In this document: one piece after another, positions 1 to 5,465 of the stretch | Position numbering within the stretch: position 1 is the first letter of the stretch | Layout: every line of letters starts with the position of its first letter | Source: DATLNF01 sp035536235 | GTDB taxonomy: Bacteria > Actinomycetota > Actinomycetes > BP-191 | Direction: 5' to 3' | Length of the DNA stretch: 5,591 bases | NCBI GenBank assembly: GCA_035536235.1 | Contig: DATLOQ010000110.1 | Span: 1-5,591 of the forward strand | Translations under genes and position numbers: made by a program | Notes under the pieces: model-generated | The model's database searches: none | Seen by the model: the letters and a program-made list of their open reading frames with translations, nothing else | Told to the model about the DNA's origin: nothing

Positions 1-356
1 AAGTGGCCGCGCAGGTGCACCTTGATGACCGCGTCCCACTCCTCGACGCTCATCTTCACGATCGTGCGGTCGCGCAGGATGCCGGCGTTGTTGACGAGCG
101 CGTCGAGGCCGCCGTACTCCTCGACTGCATGAGCCACCAGCCGCTCCGCGCTGTCGACGTCGGAGCAGTCGCCGCGGTCGAGCACCGCCCGGCCGCCGGC
201 CGCCTCGATCTCCGCGACCACCGCGTCGCCGGCTTCGGCGTCGAGCTCGTTGACCACGACAGCAGCGCCCTCACGGGCGAGCAGCATCGCCTCCCCGCGA
301 CCGATGCCGCGCCCAGCGCCGGTGACGATCGCGACCTTGCCGTCCATGAGTCCCAT
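1..356 (-). CDS. Short-chain dehydrogenase/reductase (SDR), N-terminal 118 residues, runs off left edge
   Basis: This is an NAD(P)-dependent oxidoreductase of the classical SDR fold, presumably cytosolic. The visible part is the cofactor-binding half. The glycine motif TGAGRGIG lies at residues 12-19, an Asn/Glu/Asp stretch at 36-39 ends the second strand, and NNAG is at 89-92. The following segment (ILRDRTIVKMSVEEWD, about 93-108) resembles actinobacterial 3-oxoacyl reductases and the dehydrogenase domain of the multifunctional 17-beta-HSD4 type. The catalytic Ser, Tyr and Lys lie beyond the window edge, so activity and substrate cannot be judged. I chose the ATG at 356 because relatives commonly begin with a short MGxxDGKV leader; an ATG at 347 is the alternative. 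An AGGG at 366-369 overlaps the stop codon of the upstream ligase gene and sits 9 bases before this start, suggesting a shared transcript and coupled translation. Family assignment is firm; the specific reaction is unknown. Confidence 0.93.
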   Translation of the reverse strand, partial: MGLMDGKVAIVTGAGRGIGRGEAMLLAREGAAVVVNELDAEAGDAVVAEIEAAGGRAVLDRGDCSDVDSAERLVAHAVEEYGGLDALVNNAGILRDRTIVKMSVEEWDAVIKVHLRGH

Positions 357-367
357 GGGAGAAGACC

Positions 368-1951
368 CTAATCCGCCCCGGCCGGCGCTCTCCCGGGTGG
401 AGCGGCCACCCGGTCGAGCAGGGCGGTCGCCCGAGACATCGCGTCGGCCGCGCCCGCTGAAGAGTCGGCGATCGCGGTAGCGCCGAGCCGCCCGGCGGTG
501 GCCACGGCACTGACGAGGTGCAGTGCGATGCCGGTCTGCGACTCGTGGTCCCAGCGCAGGTCGGGCTCCGCCACGAGGTCGAGCACGTCGTCCGGGGTCA
601 GGCGGGTATACGCGGGGTTCTCCAAATGGTCGGTCGCGACGTAGTGCTTGGTCCTGCCGGCCGGGGTGCGGAACTCCCCCGCGACCGGATCGAAATCGCC
701 CTGCGTCAGCGCGATCAGGGTGAGCATGGGATGCGTCGTACCGCCGTTGCGCAGGTTGATCTCGATCGCCCACGACCGCCACTTCCCGTCCACCCGGGCG
801 ACGACGAAGTCGATCCCGAAGCGACCGAGCATCCCCTTCTCAGCAAGCAGGTGCCCGACCCGCAACGCCTGCTCGCTGATCAGAGGGCCGTAGGCGGGCT
901 GAGCGGGAAATCGGCAGCCGTAGTAGATCTGACCGGCCGGCCCGCCAAGCACCTGGTCATGGGTCGAGAGGACCTCCACATCAGACATCGGGCTTACCCG
1001 CAGCTGCACGCTGGGGCTGGTCAGGTCTGCGCCGGTCACGCGTTCTTCCACGATGCCGCCCCGGATCGCCAGCGCGTCCAGGAACTCCGCAGGTGCGAGG
1101 TCACTGTCTATTGCCTGCAAGTGGTCCAGCGCGGATTCCACGTCGGCGGCGGAGTGCGCCGCGCTGAGGTCGACAAGGGCATTGCCCGCGCCGCTGATCG
1201 AGTCGTCGAGCTTCACGACGACGGATCCGAGACCGGGGCGCGCCGCCTGCAGGTCACGAATGGCCTTAATCACATCGCCGCGGGACGCGATGTCCTCGTA
1301 CCCAGCGGGCAAGGGCACTCCCGCCTCACGGAAGAGTCGCCGGCTTCCGCTCTTGGTGCCGTGACCGGCGAGCTGGGGGCTCGGGCCGTAGACCGGGATG
1401 CCGAGGGCCTCGGCCAGGCGCACCTCGGACGCGGTCGTGACGAACGGCATGATCAGCGCCCGCTCGCGGTCCGGGATGAGGTCGCGAATGCGCTGCAACA
1501 GGAGCGGCCGTTCCACGATCTTGTCGGTGAGCGGGCGTCGGGTGGCATCACCGACCGAGACCAGTGCCACGCGCGAGCGCACGGTCTCGGCTCGAACCCC
1601 CGGGACGAGGGAGACGAAGTAGTCAACGAGCCGCGGCAGCACGGGCTGCGAGGTGAGGTAGATCATCCGCCCAGTAGGCTGGCCGAGCATCGCGAGGACG
1701 AAGAAGAGGAACCGCTCCTCGTACGCGGGGATCACCGGCCAGGCGCTGTCCGGCACCTCGAACCCCACCGAGCTCACCACCACGATCGTCCGCGCCTCGT
1801 CCATCGACCGCGGCGAGATCGTCGGCCACAGCGCGACCAGCCTGCGCTGCAGCTCGTCAAAGCTGGCCTCCCCCACCGATCCCCCGATCAGCTTGCGCGC
1901 CGGCTCGCGGCCAGCCCTCGACGACCCGTCGGGTCGGTTGTACACGCGCAT
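368..1951 (-). CDS. ATP-grasp ligase, PGM1-related (peptide/carboxylate-amine ligase family)
   Basis: A predicted cytosolic ATP-grasp enzyme, which would activate a carboxylate as an acyl phosphate and join it to an amine. The overall pattern matches the actinobacterial family named after PGM1, the pheganomycin peptide ligase. A pre-ATP-grasp domain spans about 55-195, with YEER at 77-80 and a segment starting YLTSQPVLPRLVDYF at 98. TKSGSRRLFREAGVPLP is at 199-215. The nucleotide-binding strand VVVKLDDSISGAGN (244-257) carries the likely ATP lysine K247. EERVTG (302-307) fits the hinge. GRFGIDF (376-382) and EINLRNGGTTHP (397-408) supply likely metal and phosphate ligands D381, E397, N399 and R401. 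A C-terminal lid-like domain covers about 436-514. The ATG at 1951 has no clear ribosome binding site, and its first 25 residues are not typical of the family. A GTG at 1876 (residue 26), behind a GGGGGA spaced very close, is a plausible alternative, although codon use upstream of it still looks coding. The substrate is unknown. Confidence 0.88.
   Translation of the reverse strand: MRVYNRPDGSSRAGREPARKLIGGSVGEASFDELQRRLVALWPTISPRSMDEARTIVVVSSVGFEVPDSAWPVIPAYEERFLFFVLAMLGQPTGRMIYLTSQPVLPRLVDYFVSLVPGVRAETVRSRVALVSVGDATRRPLTDKIVERPLLLQRIRDLIPDRERALIMPFVTTASEVRLAEALGIPVYGPSPQLAGHGTKSGSRRLFREAGVPLPAGYEDIASRGDVIKAIRDLQAARPGLGSVVVKLDDSISGAGNALVDLSAAHSAADVESALDHLQAIDSDLAPAEFLDALAIRGGIVEERVTGADLTSPSVQLRVSPMSDVEVLSTHDQVLGGPAGQIYYGCRFPAQPAYGPLISEQALRVGHLLAEKGMLGRFGIDFVVARVDGKWRSWAIEINLRNGGTTHPMLTLIALTQGDFDPVAGEFRTPAGRTKHYVATDHLENPAYTRLTPDDVLDLVAEPDLRWDHESQTGIALHLVSAVATAGRLGATAIADSSAGAADAMSRATALLDRVAAPPGRAPAGAD
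1922..1936. promoter_or_regulatory. 15-base dyad (7-base arms, 1-base centre), candidate operator
   Basis: CGACCCG, a single T, then CGGGTCG form a perfect inverted repeat. It lies inside the first codons of the ligase gene if that gene starts at 1951, but in its leader or promoter if it starts at the GTG at 1876. A short direct repeat, TCGGTTGT, occurs at 1934-1941 and again at 1951-1958. Dyads of this size arise by chance in GC-rich DNA, so binding by a regulator is inference. Confidence 0.3.
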
Positions 1952-1971
1952 CGGTTGTCGAAGCCAGCATC

Positions 1972-1986
1972 AGCGGTGGCACCGCT
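1972..1986. promoter_or_regulatory. 15-base dyad in the divergent intergenic region, candidate operator
   Basis: AGCGGTG, a single G, then CACCGCT form a perfect 7-base inverted repeat. It sits in the 94-base region between the divergent ATP-grasp and HDO genes, where a shared regulator would be expected. Its geometry is the same as that of the dyad centred 50 bases away at 1929, but the sequence differs. No convincing -10/-35 pair can be fixed in this gap. Confidence 0.35.
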
Positions 1987-2029
1987 CGGCAGCCCGTCGG
2001 CCTCCCAGGGTGTACGAATGAGCGCTACT

Positions 2030-2037
2030 GGGGAGAG
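2030..2037 (+). promoter_or_regulatory. Ribosome binding site of the HDO-family gene
   Basis: GGGGAGAG lies 8 bases before the ATG at 2046. It is the clearest Shine-Dalgarno sequence in the window. It fixes this start over the next in-frame ATG at 2091 (residue 16). Confidence 0.7.
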
Positions 2038-2045
2038 ATCTGGGC

Positions 2046-3032
2046 ATGACAGTCCCCCTGGACCCGGGAGCACGACCCGCGCTTCCGAAGATGCAGCGGC
2101 TCGCCGACAGACTCCTCAGCGCTCTCGACGCCGGACCTGGAGCCCTGGAGGCTCTTGTCGACGCTGTGCCGGTCGACCGTCGCGACCGCTTCGAGACGCT
2201 GTTGACCTGCTACGACCTGTCGACCGCTGACCTCACGACCCTCGGGGCTCGGGCCCGCTTCGGCCGCCATCCCGCCGTCGCCGCCATCACCTGGCGGCTG
2301 GAGCAGGAGTGGCTGACCGAGCTGCACCGGGTGCCCGCGCCGCCCGGAGGTGGGTCGGAGGACGAGTGCCTCGCCGCGATGCGCGCGCTGGCTGCCAGGG
2401 ATCGGCTGCCGGCGGCGTACGAGTGGGTGGCCCGCGATGCGTCGTACGACGAGCTCGTGCAGTTCCTGGCGCTTGAAGGCGGGCCGGACGGCGGCTTCGA
2501 CGACCTGGTCGCGGCGTGCCAGATCGGGCTCGCCGGCGAGCCGAAGCTCGAGATGGCGCGCAACTACTGGGACGAGATGGGCAACGGCGCGGCCGAGCGG
2601 GTGCACACCGTGCTGCACGACGACTTGGTGCGGGCCATCGACATGCCGCGGGTGCCGCGGTCGGCGCAGCCGGTCGAGGCGCTGGAGCGGGCCGCTCTCG
2701 GCGGGCTCTTTGCCGCGAACCACTGGCTGCAGCCTGAGATGGTCGGCGCGCTCGGCTTGATTGAGCTGCAGGCCGGGCCGCGCTGCCGCAAGGTGCTCGC
2801 CGGGCTCGAGCGCACCGGTGCCGGCTCAGGCGCGATCCCATTCTACGCCGAGCACGCCGAGGTGGATCCCCGCCACGGGCAGGACTGGCTGGTCAATGCG
2901 ATCGCACCGCTGGTGCGCGAGCGGCCGGAGTGGGGTTCGCGCATGCTGCGCGGCGCCGCGTGGCGCTCCCACGTCAACGCCGCCTTCTTCGAGCGGCTCT
3001 GGCAGGACCTGCGACAGTCTGCTGCTGCTTAG
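2046..3032 (+). CDS. Heme-oxygenase-like iron-containing redox enzyme (HDO superfamily)
   Basis: A 328-residue all-helical protein that I place in the iron-containing redox enzyme family (Haem_oxygenas_2 type). This is the superfamily of the diiron or mononuclear-iron oxidases and oxygenases SznF, UndA, BesC and CADD. The diagnostic stretch ARNYWDEMGNG is at 171-181. Candidate iron ligands follow the family order: E177, H187, E240, then H270-x3-D274-x2-H277 within FYAEHAEVDPRHG. The spacing (10, 53, 30, 4, 3) is very close to that of the SznF central domain as I recall it, so the metal site looks complete. E144 or a nearby acid could add a further ligand. There is no signal peptide or membrane segment. 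Residues 1-130, less recognisable, are a helical N-terminal extension rich in Leu, Ala and Arg. The gene is divergent from the ATP-grasp ligase and has a strong ribosome binding site. Family assignment is good; the substrate is unknown, and members oxidise amines, guanidines or fatty acids. Confidence 0.85.
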   Translation: MTVPLDPGARPALPKMQRLADRLLSALDAGPGALEALVDAVPVDRRDRFETLLTCYDLSTADLTTLGARARFGRHPAVAAITWRLEQEWLTELHRVPAPPGGGSEDECLAAMRALAARDRLPAAYEWVARDASYDELVQFLALEGGPDGGFDDLVAACQIGLAGEPKLEMARNYWDEMGNGAAERVHTVLHDDLVRAIDMPRVPRSAQPVEALERAALGGLFAANHWLQPEMVGALGLIELQAGPRCRKVLAGLERTGAGSGAIPFYAEHAEVDPRHGQDWLVNAIAPLVRERPEWGSRMLRGAAWRSHVNAAFFERLWQDLRQSAAA

Positions 3033-3078
3033 ACTCGCCGCCCGGCCTGCGCACGCCGCGCTCTGACCCTGCGCCCCC

Positions 3079-3098
3079 ACGTGTCATAGAGGACACGT
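3079..3098. repeat. Perfect 7-base inverted repeat between the HDO gene and arcA
   Basis: ACGTGTC (3079-3085), a 6-base spacer ATAGAG, then GACACGT (3092-3098). It starts 46 bases after the HDO stop codon and ends 109 bases before arcA. No T-run follows, so it is a poor intrinsic terminator for the upstream gene. The geometry suits a dimeric repressor operator. It is less GC-rich than its surroundings, which makes chance pairing a little less likely. Confidence 0.4.
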
Positions 3099-3193
3099 AA
3101 GAGGGCAGGCCCGATGGCGGGGCGGGAGTAGATCGTCGGCCAGGACGTGGGACCGGCGGTGGGACGGGGCGGCCGACGCGCCGCGGGCGCCAC

Positions 3194-3199
3194 TACGCT
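3194..3199 (+). promoter_or_regulatory. Candidate -10 element for a leaderless arcA transcript
   Basis: TACGCT fits the actinobacterial TANNNT -10 pattern and ends 8 bases before the arcA ATG. Transcription would then begin at or within a base or two of the ATG. The 20 bases before the ATG hold no Shine-Dalgarno-like purine run, which agrees with a leaderless mRNA. No good -35 box is visible at the usual distance (about 3171-3176). Confidence 0.45.
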
Positions 3200-3207
3200 G
3201 CTGCGCT

Positions 3208-4413
3208 ATGACGCACGCGCCTGCCCGGATCAACACCGAAGTGGGTCGGCTGCGCACCGTCCTGCTGCACCGACCCGGCAACGAGCTGCGCCGCCTCACC
3301 CCGCGCAACAACGCTGACCTGCTCTTCGACGGGATCCCGTGGGTGGGCCGGGCCCAAGAGGAGCACGACGCTTTCGCTGCGGCCCTGCGCGACCGGGGCG
3401 TCGAGGTGCTCTACCTGCGCGACCTGCTCGTCGAGACCCTGGACGTCGCGACCGCGCGCGACGAGGTCCTCGACGCGGCCCTGCCGCCGTCCGAAGTGGG
3501 GCCCCAGCTCGCCGCGCAGCTGCACGGGCATCTCAGCGGTCTCGGCTCCGACGACCTCGCCGAGGTGCTGATCGGCGGCCTCGCTCACGAGGAGCTGCCG
3601 CACGGCAGCGGTGTCGTCTTCGGGCTACTGGACCGCCACGACTTCGTCGTACCGCCGCTGCCGAACCTGCTCTTCACCCGCGACTCCTCGGTGTGGGTAG
3701 GCGACCACGTCGCGGTGACCCGACCGTCCATGCGGGCGCGCCAGCGCGAGACGTCACTGACGGGGGCTATCTACCGGCACCACCCGCGATTCGCGGGCAC
3801 CCCGCTGCTTTACGGCGGCAGCCGGGTCGAGGCCTGGCTGGAGGGCGGCGACGTGCTGGCGCTGGCCGACGGCGTCATCGCCGTCGGCGTGGGACAGCGC
3901 ACCACTCCCGCGGGGGTGGAGGCGCTGGCCCTGCGGGCGATCGCCAGCGGTGTGGTGACCACGGTGCTCGCCGTACCGATCGCGCAGGAACGCGCGACGA
4001 TGCACCTGGACACCGTGTGCACCATGGTCGACGTCGACGCGGTGGTGATGTACCCCGCGGTGGCCGACTCGCTCGTGGCGTTGACGATCACCTCGGACGA
4101 CGACGGCGGGCTCGTCGTCGGGCCGCGCGAGCCGTTCCTCGTGGCGGCGGCCAAGGCGATGGGCATCGACACGCTGCGGGTCATCGACACCGGCCTCGAC
4201 CCGGTGACCGCCGAGCGTGAGCAGTGGGACGACGGCAACAACACCCTCGCCCTCGCGCCGCGGCTGTGCGTCGCCTACGAGCGCAACACCGAGACCAACG
4301 CGCGGCTCGAGGAGTCCGGCATCGAGGTGGTGCAGATCGCCGGCAGCGAGCTGGGCAGCGGCCGGGGCGGCCCGCGCTGCATGAGCTGCCCGGTGCTGCG
4401 CGACCCCGTCTGA
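3208..4413 (+). CDS. arcA: Arginine deiminase
   Basis: This enzyme hydrolyses L-arginine to L-citrulline and ammonia in the cytosol. It is the first step of the arginine deiminase pathway, usually followed by ArcB and ArcC to make ATP. At 401 residues it is of normal length. The N-terminal LLHRPGNELRRLTPRN (19-34) and LFDGIPWVGRAQEEHDAF (39-56) are typical. The catalytic set is complete: D159 in NLLFTRD, E212 in LEGGD, H266 and D268 in MHLDTV, and nucleophile C391 in GRGGPRCMSCP. These correspond in order to D166, E224, H278, D280 and C406 of the Pseudomonas enzyme. WDDGNN at 340-345 is also conserved. The start at 3208 fits the family N-terminus and a TACGCT -10 just upstream, so the mRNA may be leaderless. 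No arcB, arcC or arcD lies in the window, so this is a solitary gene here, convergent with a reductase. Related amidinotransferases share the fold, but the sequence motifs favour a deiminase. Confidence 0.95.
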   Translation: MTHAPARINTEVGRLRTVLLHRPGNELRRLTPRNNADLLFDGIPWVGRAQEEHDAFAAALRDRGVEVLYLRDLLVETLDVATARDEVLDAALPPSEVGPQLAAQLHGHLSGLGSDDLAEVLIGGLAHEELPHGSGVVFGLLDRHDFVVPPLPNLLFTRDSSVWVGDHVAVTRPSMRARQRETSLTGAIYRHHPRFAGTPLLYGGSRVEAWLEGGDVLALADGVIAVGVGQRTTPAGVEALALRAIASGVVTTVLAVPIAQERATMHLDTVCTMVDVDAVVMYPAVADSLVALTITSDDDGGLVVGPREPFLVAAAKAMGIDTLRVIDTGLDPVTAEREQWDDGNNTLALAPRLCVAYERNTETNARLEESGIEVVQIAGSELGSGRGGPRCMSCPVLRDPV

Positions 4414-4462
4414 CCGGGCCGCGCCGCCGTACGCCGGGTACGACGGGCTCGTCGGCCACTTC

Positions 4463-4478
4463 ACCGGGCAAATGGACC
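4463..4478. repeat. 16-base direct repeat, copy 1 (copy 2 at 4515-4530)
   Basis: ACCGGGCAAATGGACC occurs identically at 4463-4478 and 4515-4530, 52 bases apart. Allowing one mismatch, the match extends 3 bases further to the left (TTC versus TTA). The preceding GGCCACTT at 4454-4461 looks like a shortened version of the GGTCCACTT arm before copy 2, as if one whole hairpin unit had been duplicated and then partly deleted. Confidence 0.7.
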
Positions 4479-4509
4479 CGGCGTGGTGGCTCAGGGGGTC
4501 CACTTGGCC
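4466..4509 (+). terminator. Candidate hairpin downstream of arcA (left alternative)
   Basis: Bases 4466-4479 can pair with 4496-4509 around a 16-base loop, giving 12 pairs and two mismatches. It lies 52 bases after the arcA stop codon and is the best terminator-like structure for that gene. No T-run follows, so Rho-independent termination in the classical sense is uncertain. It competes with the right-hand hairpin for the shared arm 4497-4507. Confidence 0.4.
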
Positions 4510-4530
4510 TGTTAACCGGGCAAATGGACC
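4497..4530 (-). terminator. Candidate hairpin containing the reductase stop codon (right alternative)
   Basis: The arms GGTCCACTTGGCC (4497-4509) and CGGGCAAATGGACC (4517-4530) form an imperfect stem. Read on the minus strand, the one internal A-C mismatch becomes a G-U pair, so ten consecutive pairs form, then one mismatch and two more pairs. The structure therefore fits minus-strand RNA better. The TAA stop of the reductase gene (4512-4514) lies in the loop, and the arm on the 5' side encodes the last residues of that protein. No T-run follows. Confidence 0.45.
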
Positions 4531-5462
4531 TGGGGCGACGGGAGACGGGCGCCGAGGAGGCGCAGGACGAGACGCACCGGGCGCTTGGCGAGCTGGCGCT
4601 CAAGGGTGGTCTCACCGGCCACCAGCCGGGTGAACAGCCGCCACCCGCCGGGCACCGCGGCGAGGAAGCCGTGGAACACCTGGCGGTTGCGCGTGAAGGC
4701 CGCCAGGAAGGCCCGACCGGCGTCCATCTCCGGGGTGAGCTCGCGCTCGACTGCCTCGTCGTACGACGCGAGCGGGGCTTCGCCACGGCCCACCGCATCT
4801 GCCGCAGCGCGGCCCGCCAGGCGCCCGGAACGGAGCGCGAAGGAGATGCCCTCCCGCGTCCAAGGCTCGAGGAGTCCGGCCGCGTCGCCGGCGACGAGCA
4901 CTCGCCCGCGCCGCAGGGGTGACCCGGGCCGGCGGACCCGGGTGAGGTGCCCGGAGAAGGTCTCCGGATCGACGTCGCCGAGCCCGAGCCGCGCCACGAA
5001 GTCGCGGTAGTAGTCGCGCATCTCGCCGCCGCGCTCGCGTGAACCGATGACCCCCACGGTGAGCAGCGCCCCCTTGGGGAAGACCCAGCCGTAGGAGCCT
5101 GGCACCGGGCCCCAGTCGATGAGCACCCGGCCGGACCAGTACGCCGCCGCCGACGCGGGAGTCGCGAACTCGCCCTCCAACCCCACGTCGACCTGCTCGA
5201 GGTCCACTCCGACGTAGGCACCGGTGCGCCCCCCGGTGCCGTCGGCACCCACCACCGCGGCAGCCCGCAGCGGATCCCGACCGCCGCCCAGACGTACAAC
5301 GACGCTGCCGTCGACCTCCTCGAGTCCGGTCACCACCACGCCGGTCAGCAGCGCTGCACCCGCATCACGCGCGGCCGCGACGAGCGCCGCGTCGAGGTCG
5401 GCGCGCATCACCCTTGGGAAGACGGCCTGGCCGCGCGGCGCCCGGCGGGTGAAGCCCTGGCG
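4512..5462 (-). CDS. Geranylgeranyl reductase-family FAD-dependent oxidoreductase, N-terminus missing
   Basis: The C-terminal 316 residues of a flavoenzyme related to geranylgeranyl and menaquinone reductases, which saturate isoprenoid double bonds. Counting from 5462: FTRRAP is at 4-9, VMRADLDAAL at 18-27, GADG at 72-75, YGWVFPKG at 124-131, and GDAAGLLEP (192-200) followed by TREGISFALRSG (202-213) forms the FAD-binding and active-site region. A full relative has about 400 residues, so roughly the first 95 are missing, including the Rossmann glycine motif. The frame stays open to 5534, but that extension is antisense to a clear FAD-binding sequence on the other strand and is not real protein. 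No start codon belongs to the recognisable part; ATG 5408 would give only a headless protein. Downstream, the stop codon lies in a hairpin shared with arcA. Family is firm; the substrate is unknown. As present it cannot bind FAD normally. Confidence 0.85.
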   Translation of the reverse strand, partial: RQGFTRRAPRGQAVFPRVMRADLDAALVAAARDAGAALLTGVVVTGLEEVDGSVVVRLGGGRDPLRAAAVVGADGTGGRTGAYVGVDLEQVDVGLEGEFATPASAAAYWSGRVLIDWGPVPGSYGWVFPKGALLTVGVIGSRERGGEMRDYYRDFVARLGLGDVDPETFSGHLTRVRRPGSPLRRGRVLVAGDAAGLLEPWTREGISFALRSGRLAGRAAADAVGRGEAPLASYDEAVERELTPEMDAGRAFLAAFTRNRQVFHGFLAAVPGGWRLFTRLVAGETTLERQLAKRPVRLVLRLLGARLPSPQVHLPG

Positions 5463-5465
5463 ACC
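5451..5465. other. Head-to-head junction between two opposite-strand reductase fragments
   Basis: Left of about 5456 the minus strand reads the middle of the reductase (GFTRRAP). Right of about 5458 the plus strand reads the start of the same enzyme family (ATEWDVIVVGAGPAG). The switch happens within about 10 bases with no intergenic sequence. No transposase, recombinase gene or inverted repeat is visible on the left side; the right side is outside the window. Confidence 0.75.

Noticed and set aside
2013..2019. TACGAAT as a -10 element for the HDO gene
   Set aside because: The TANNNT fit is off by one base and no -35 element lies at the right distance.
518..2230. Long plus-strand open frame (570 codons) opposite the ATP-grasp gene
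   Set aside because: It is antisense to a gene with clear ATP-grasp motifs, its product is Arg/His-rich without recognisable domains, and it crosses the HDO start. This is a typical high-GC shadow frame.
3114..3131. Five-codon open frame (MAGRE) after AAGAGGG, as an arginine attenuator leader peptide
   Set aside because: It is too short, with one Arg codon and no terminator/antiterminator pair; a leaderless arcA would exclude it.
3119..3169. G-quadruplex in the G-rich stretch upstream of arcA
   Set aside because: The G-runs are separated by loops too long for a standard quadruplex.
3178..3190. GCGCC-GCG-GGCGC hairpin before arcA
   Set aside because: Five GC pairs are expected by chance in DNA of this composition, and it lies within the promoter region.
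3339..4220. 293-codon plus-strand frame inside arcA
   Set aside because: It is an extreme Arg/Gly/Ala composition shadow in another frame of a certain arginine deiminase gene.
4181..5299. 372-codon minus-strand frame overlapping the reductase and the arcA end
   Set aside because: It is an Arg/Ser/Pro-rich frame shifted relative to the recognised reductase, with no family motifs.
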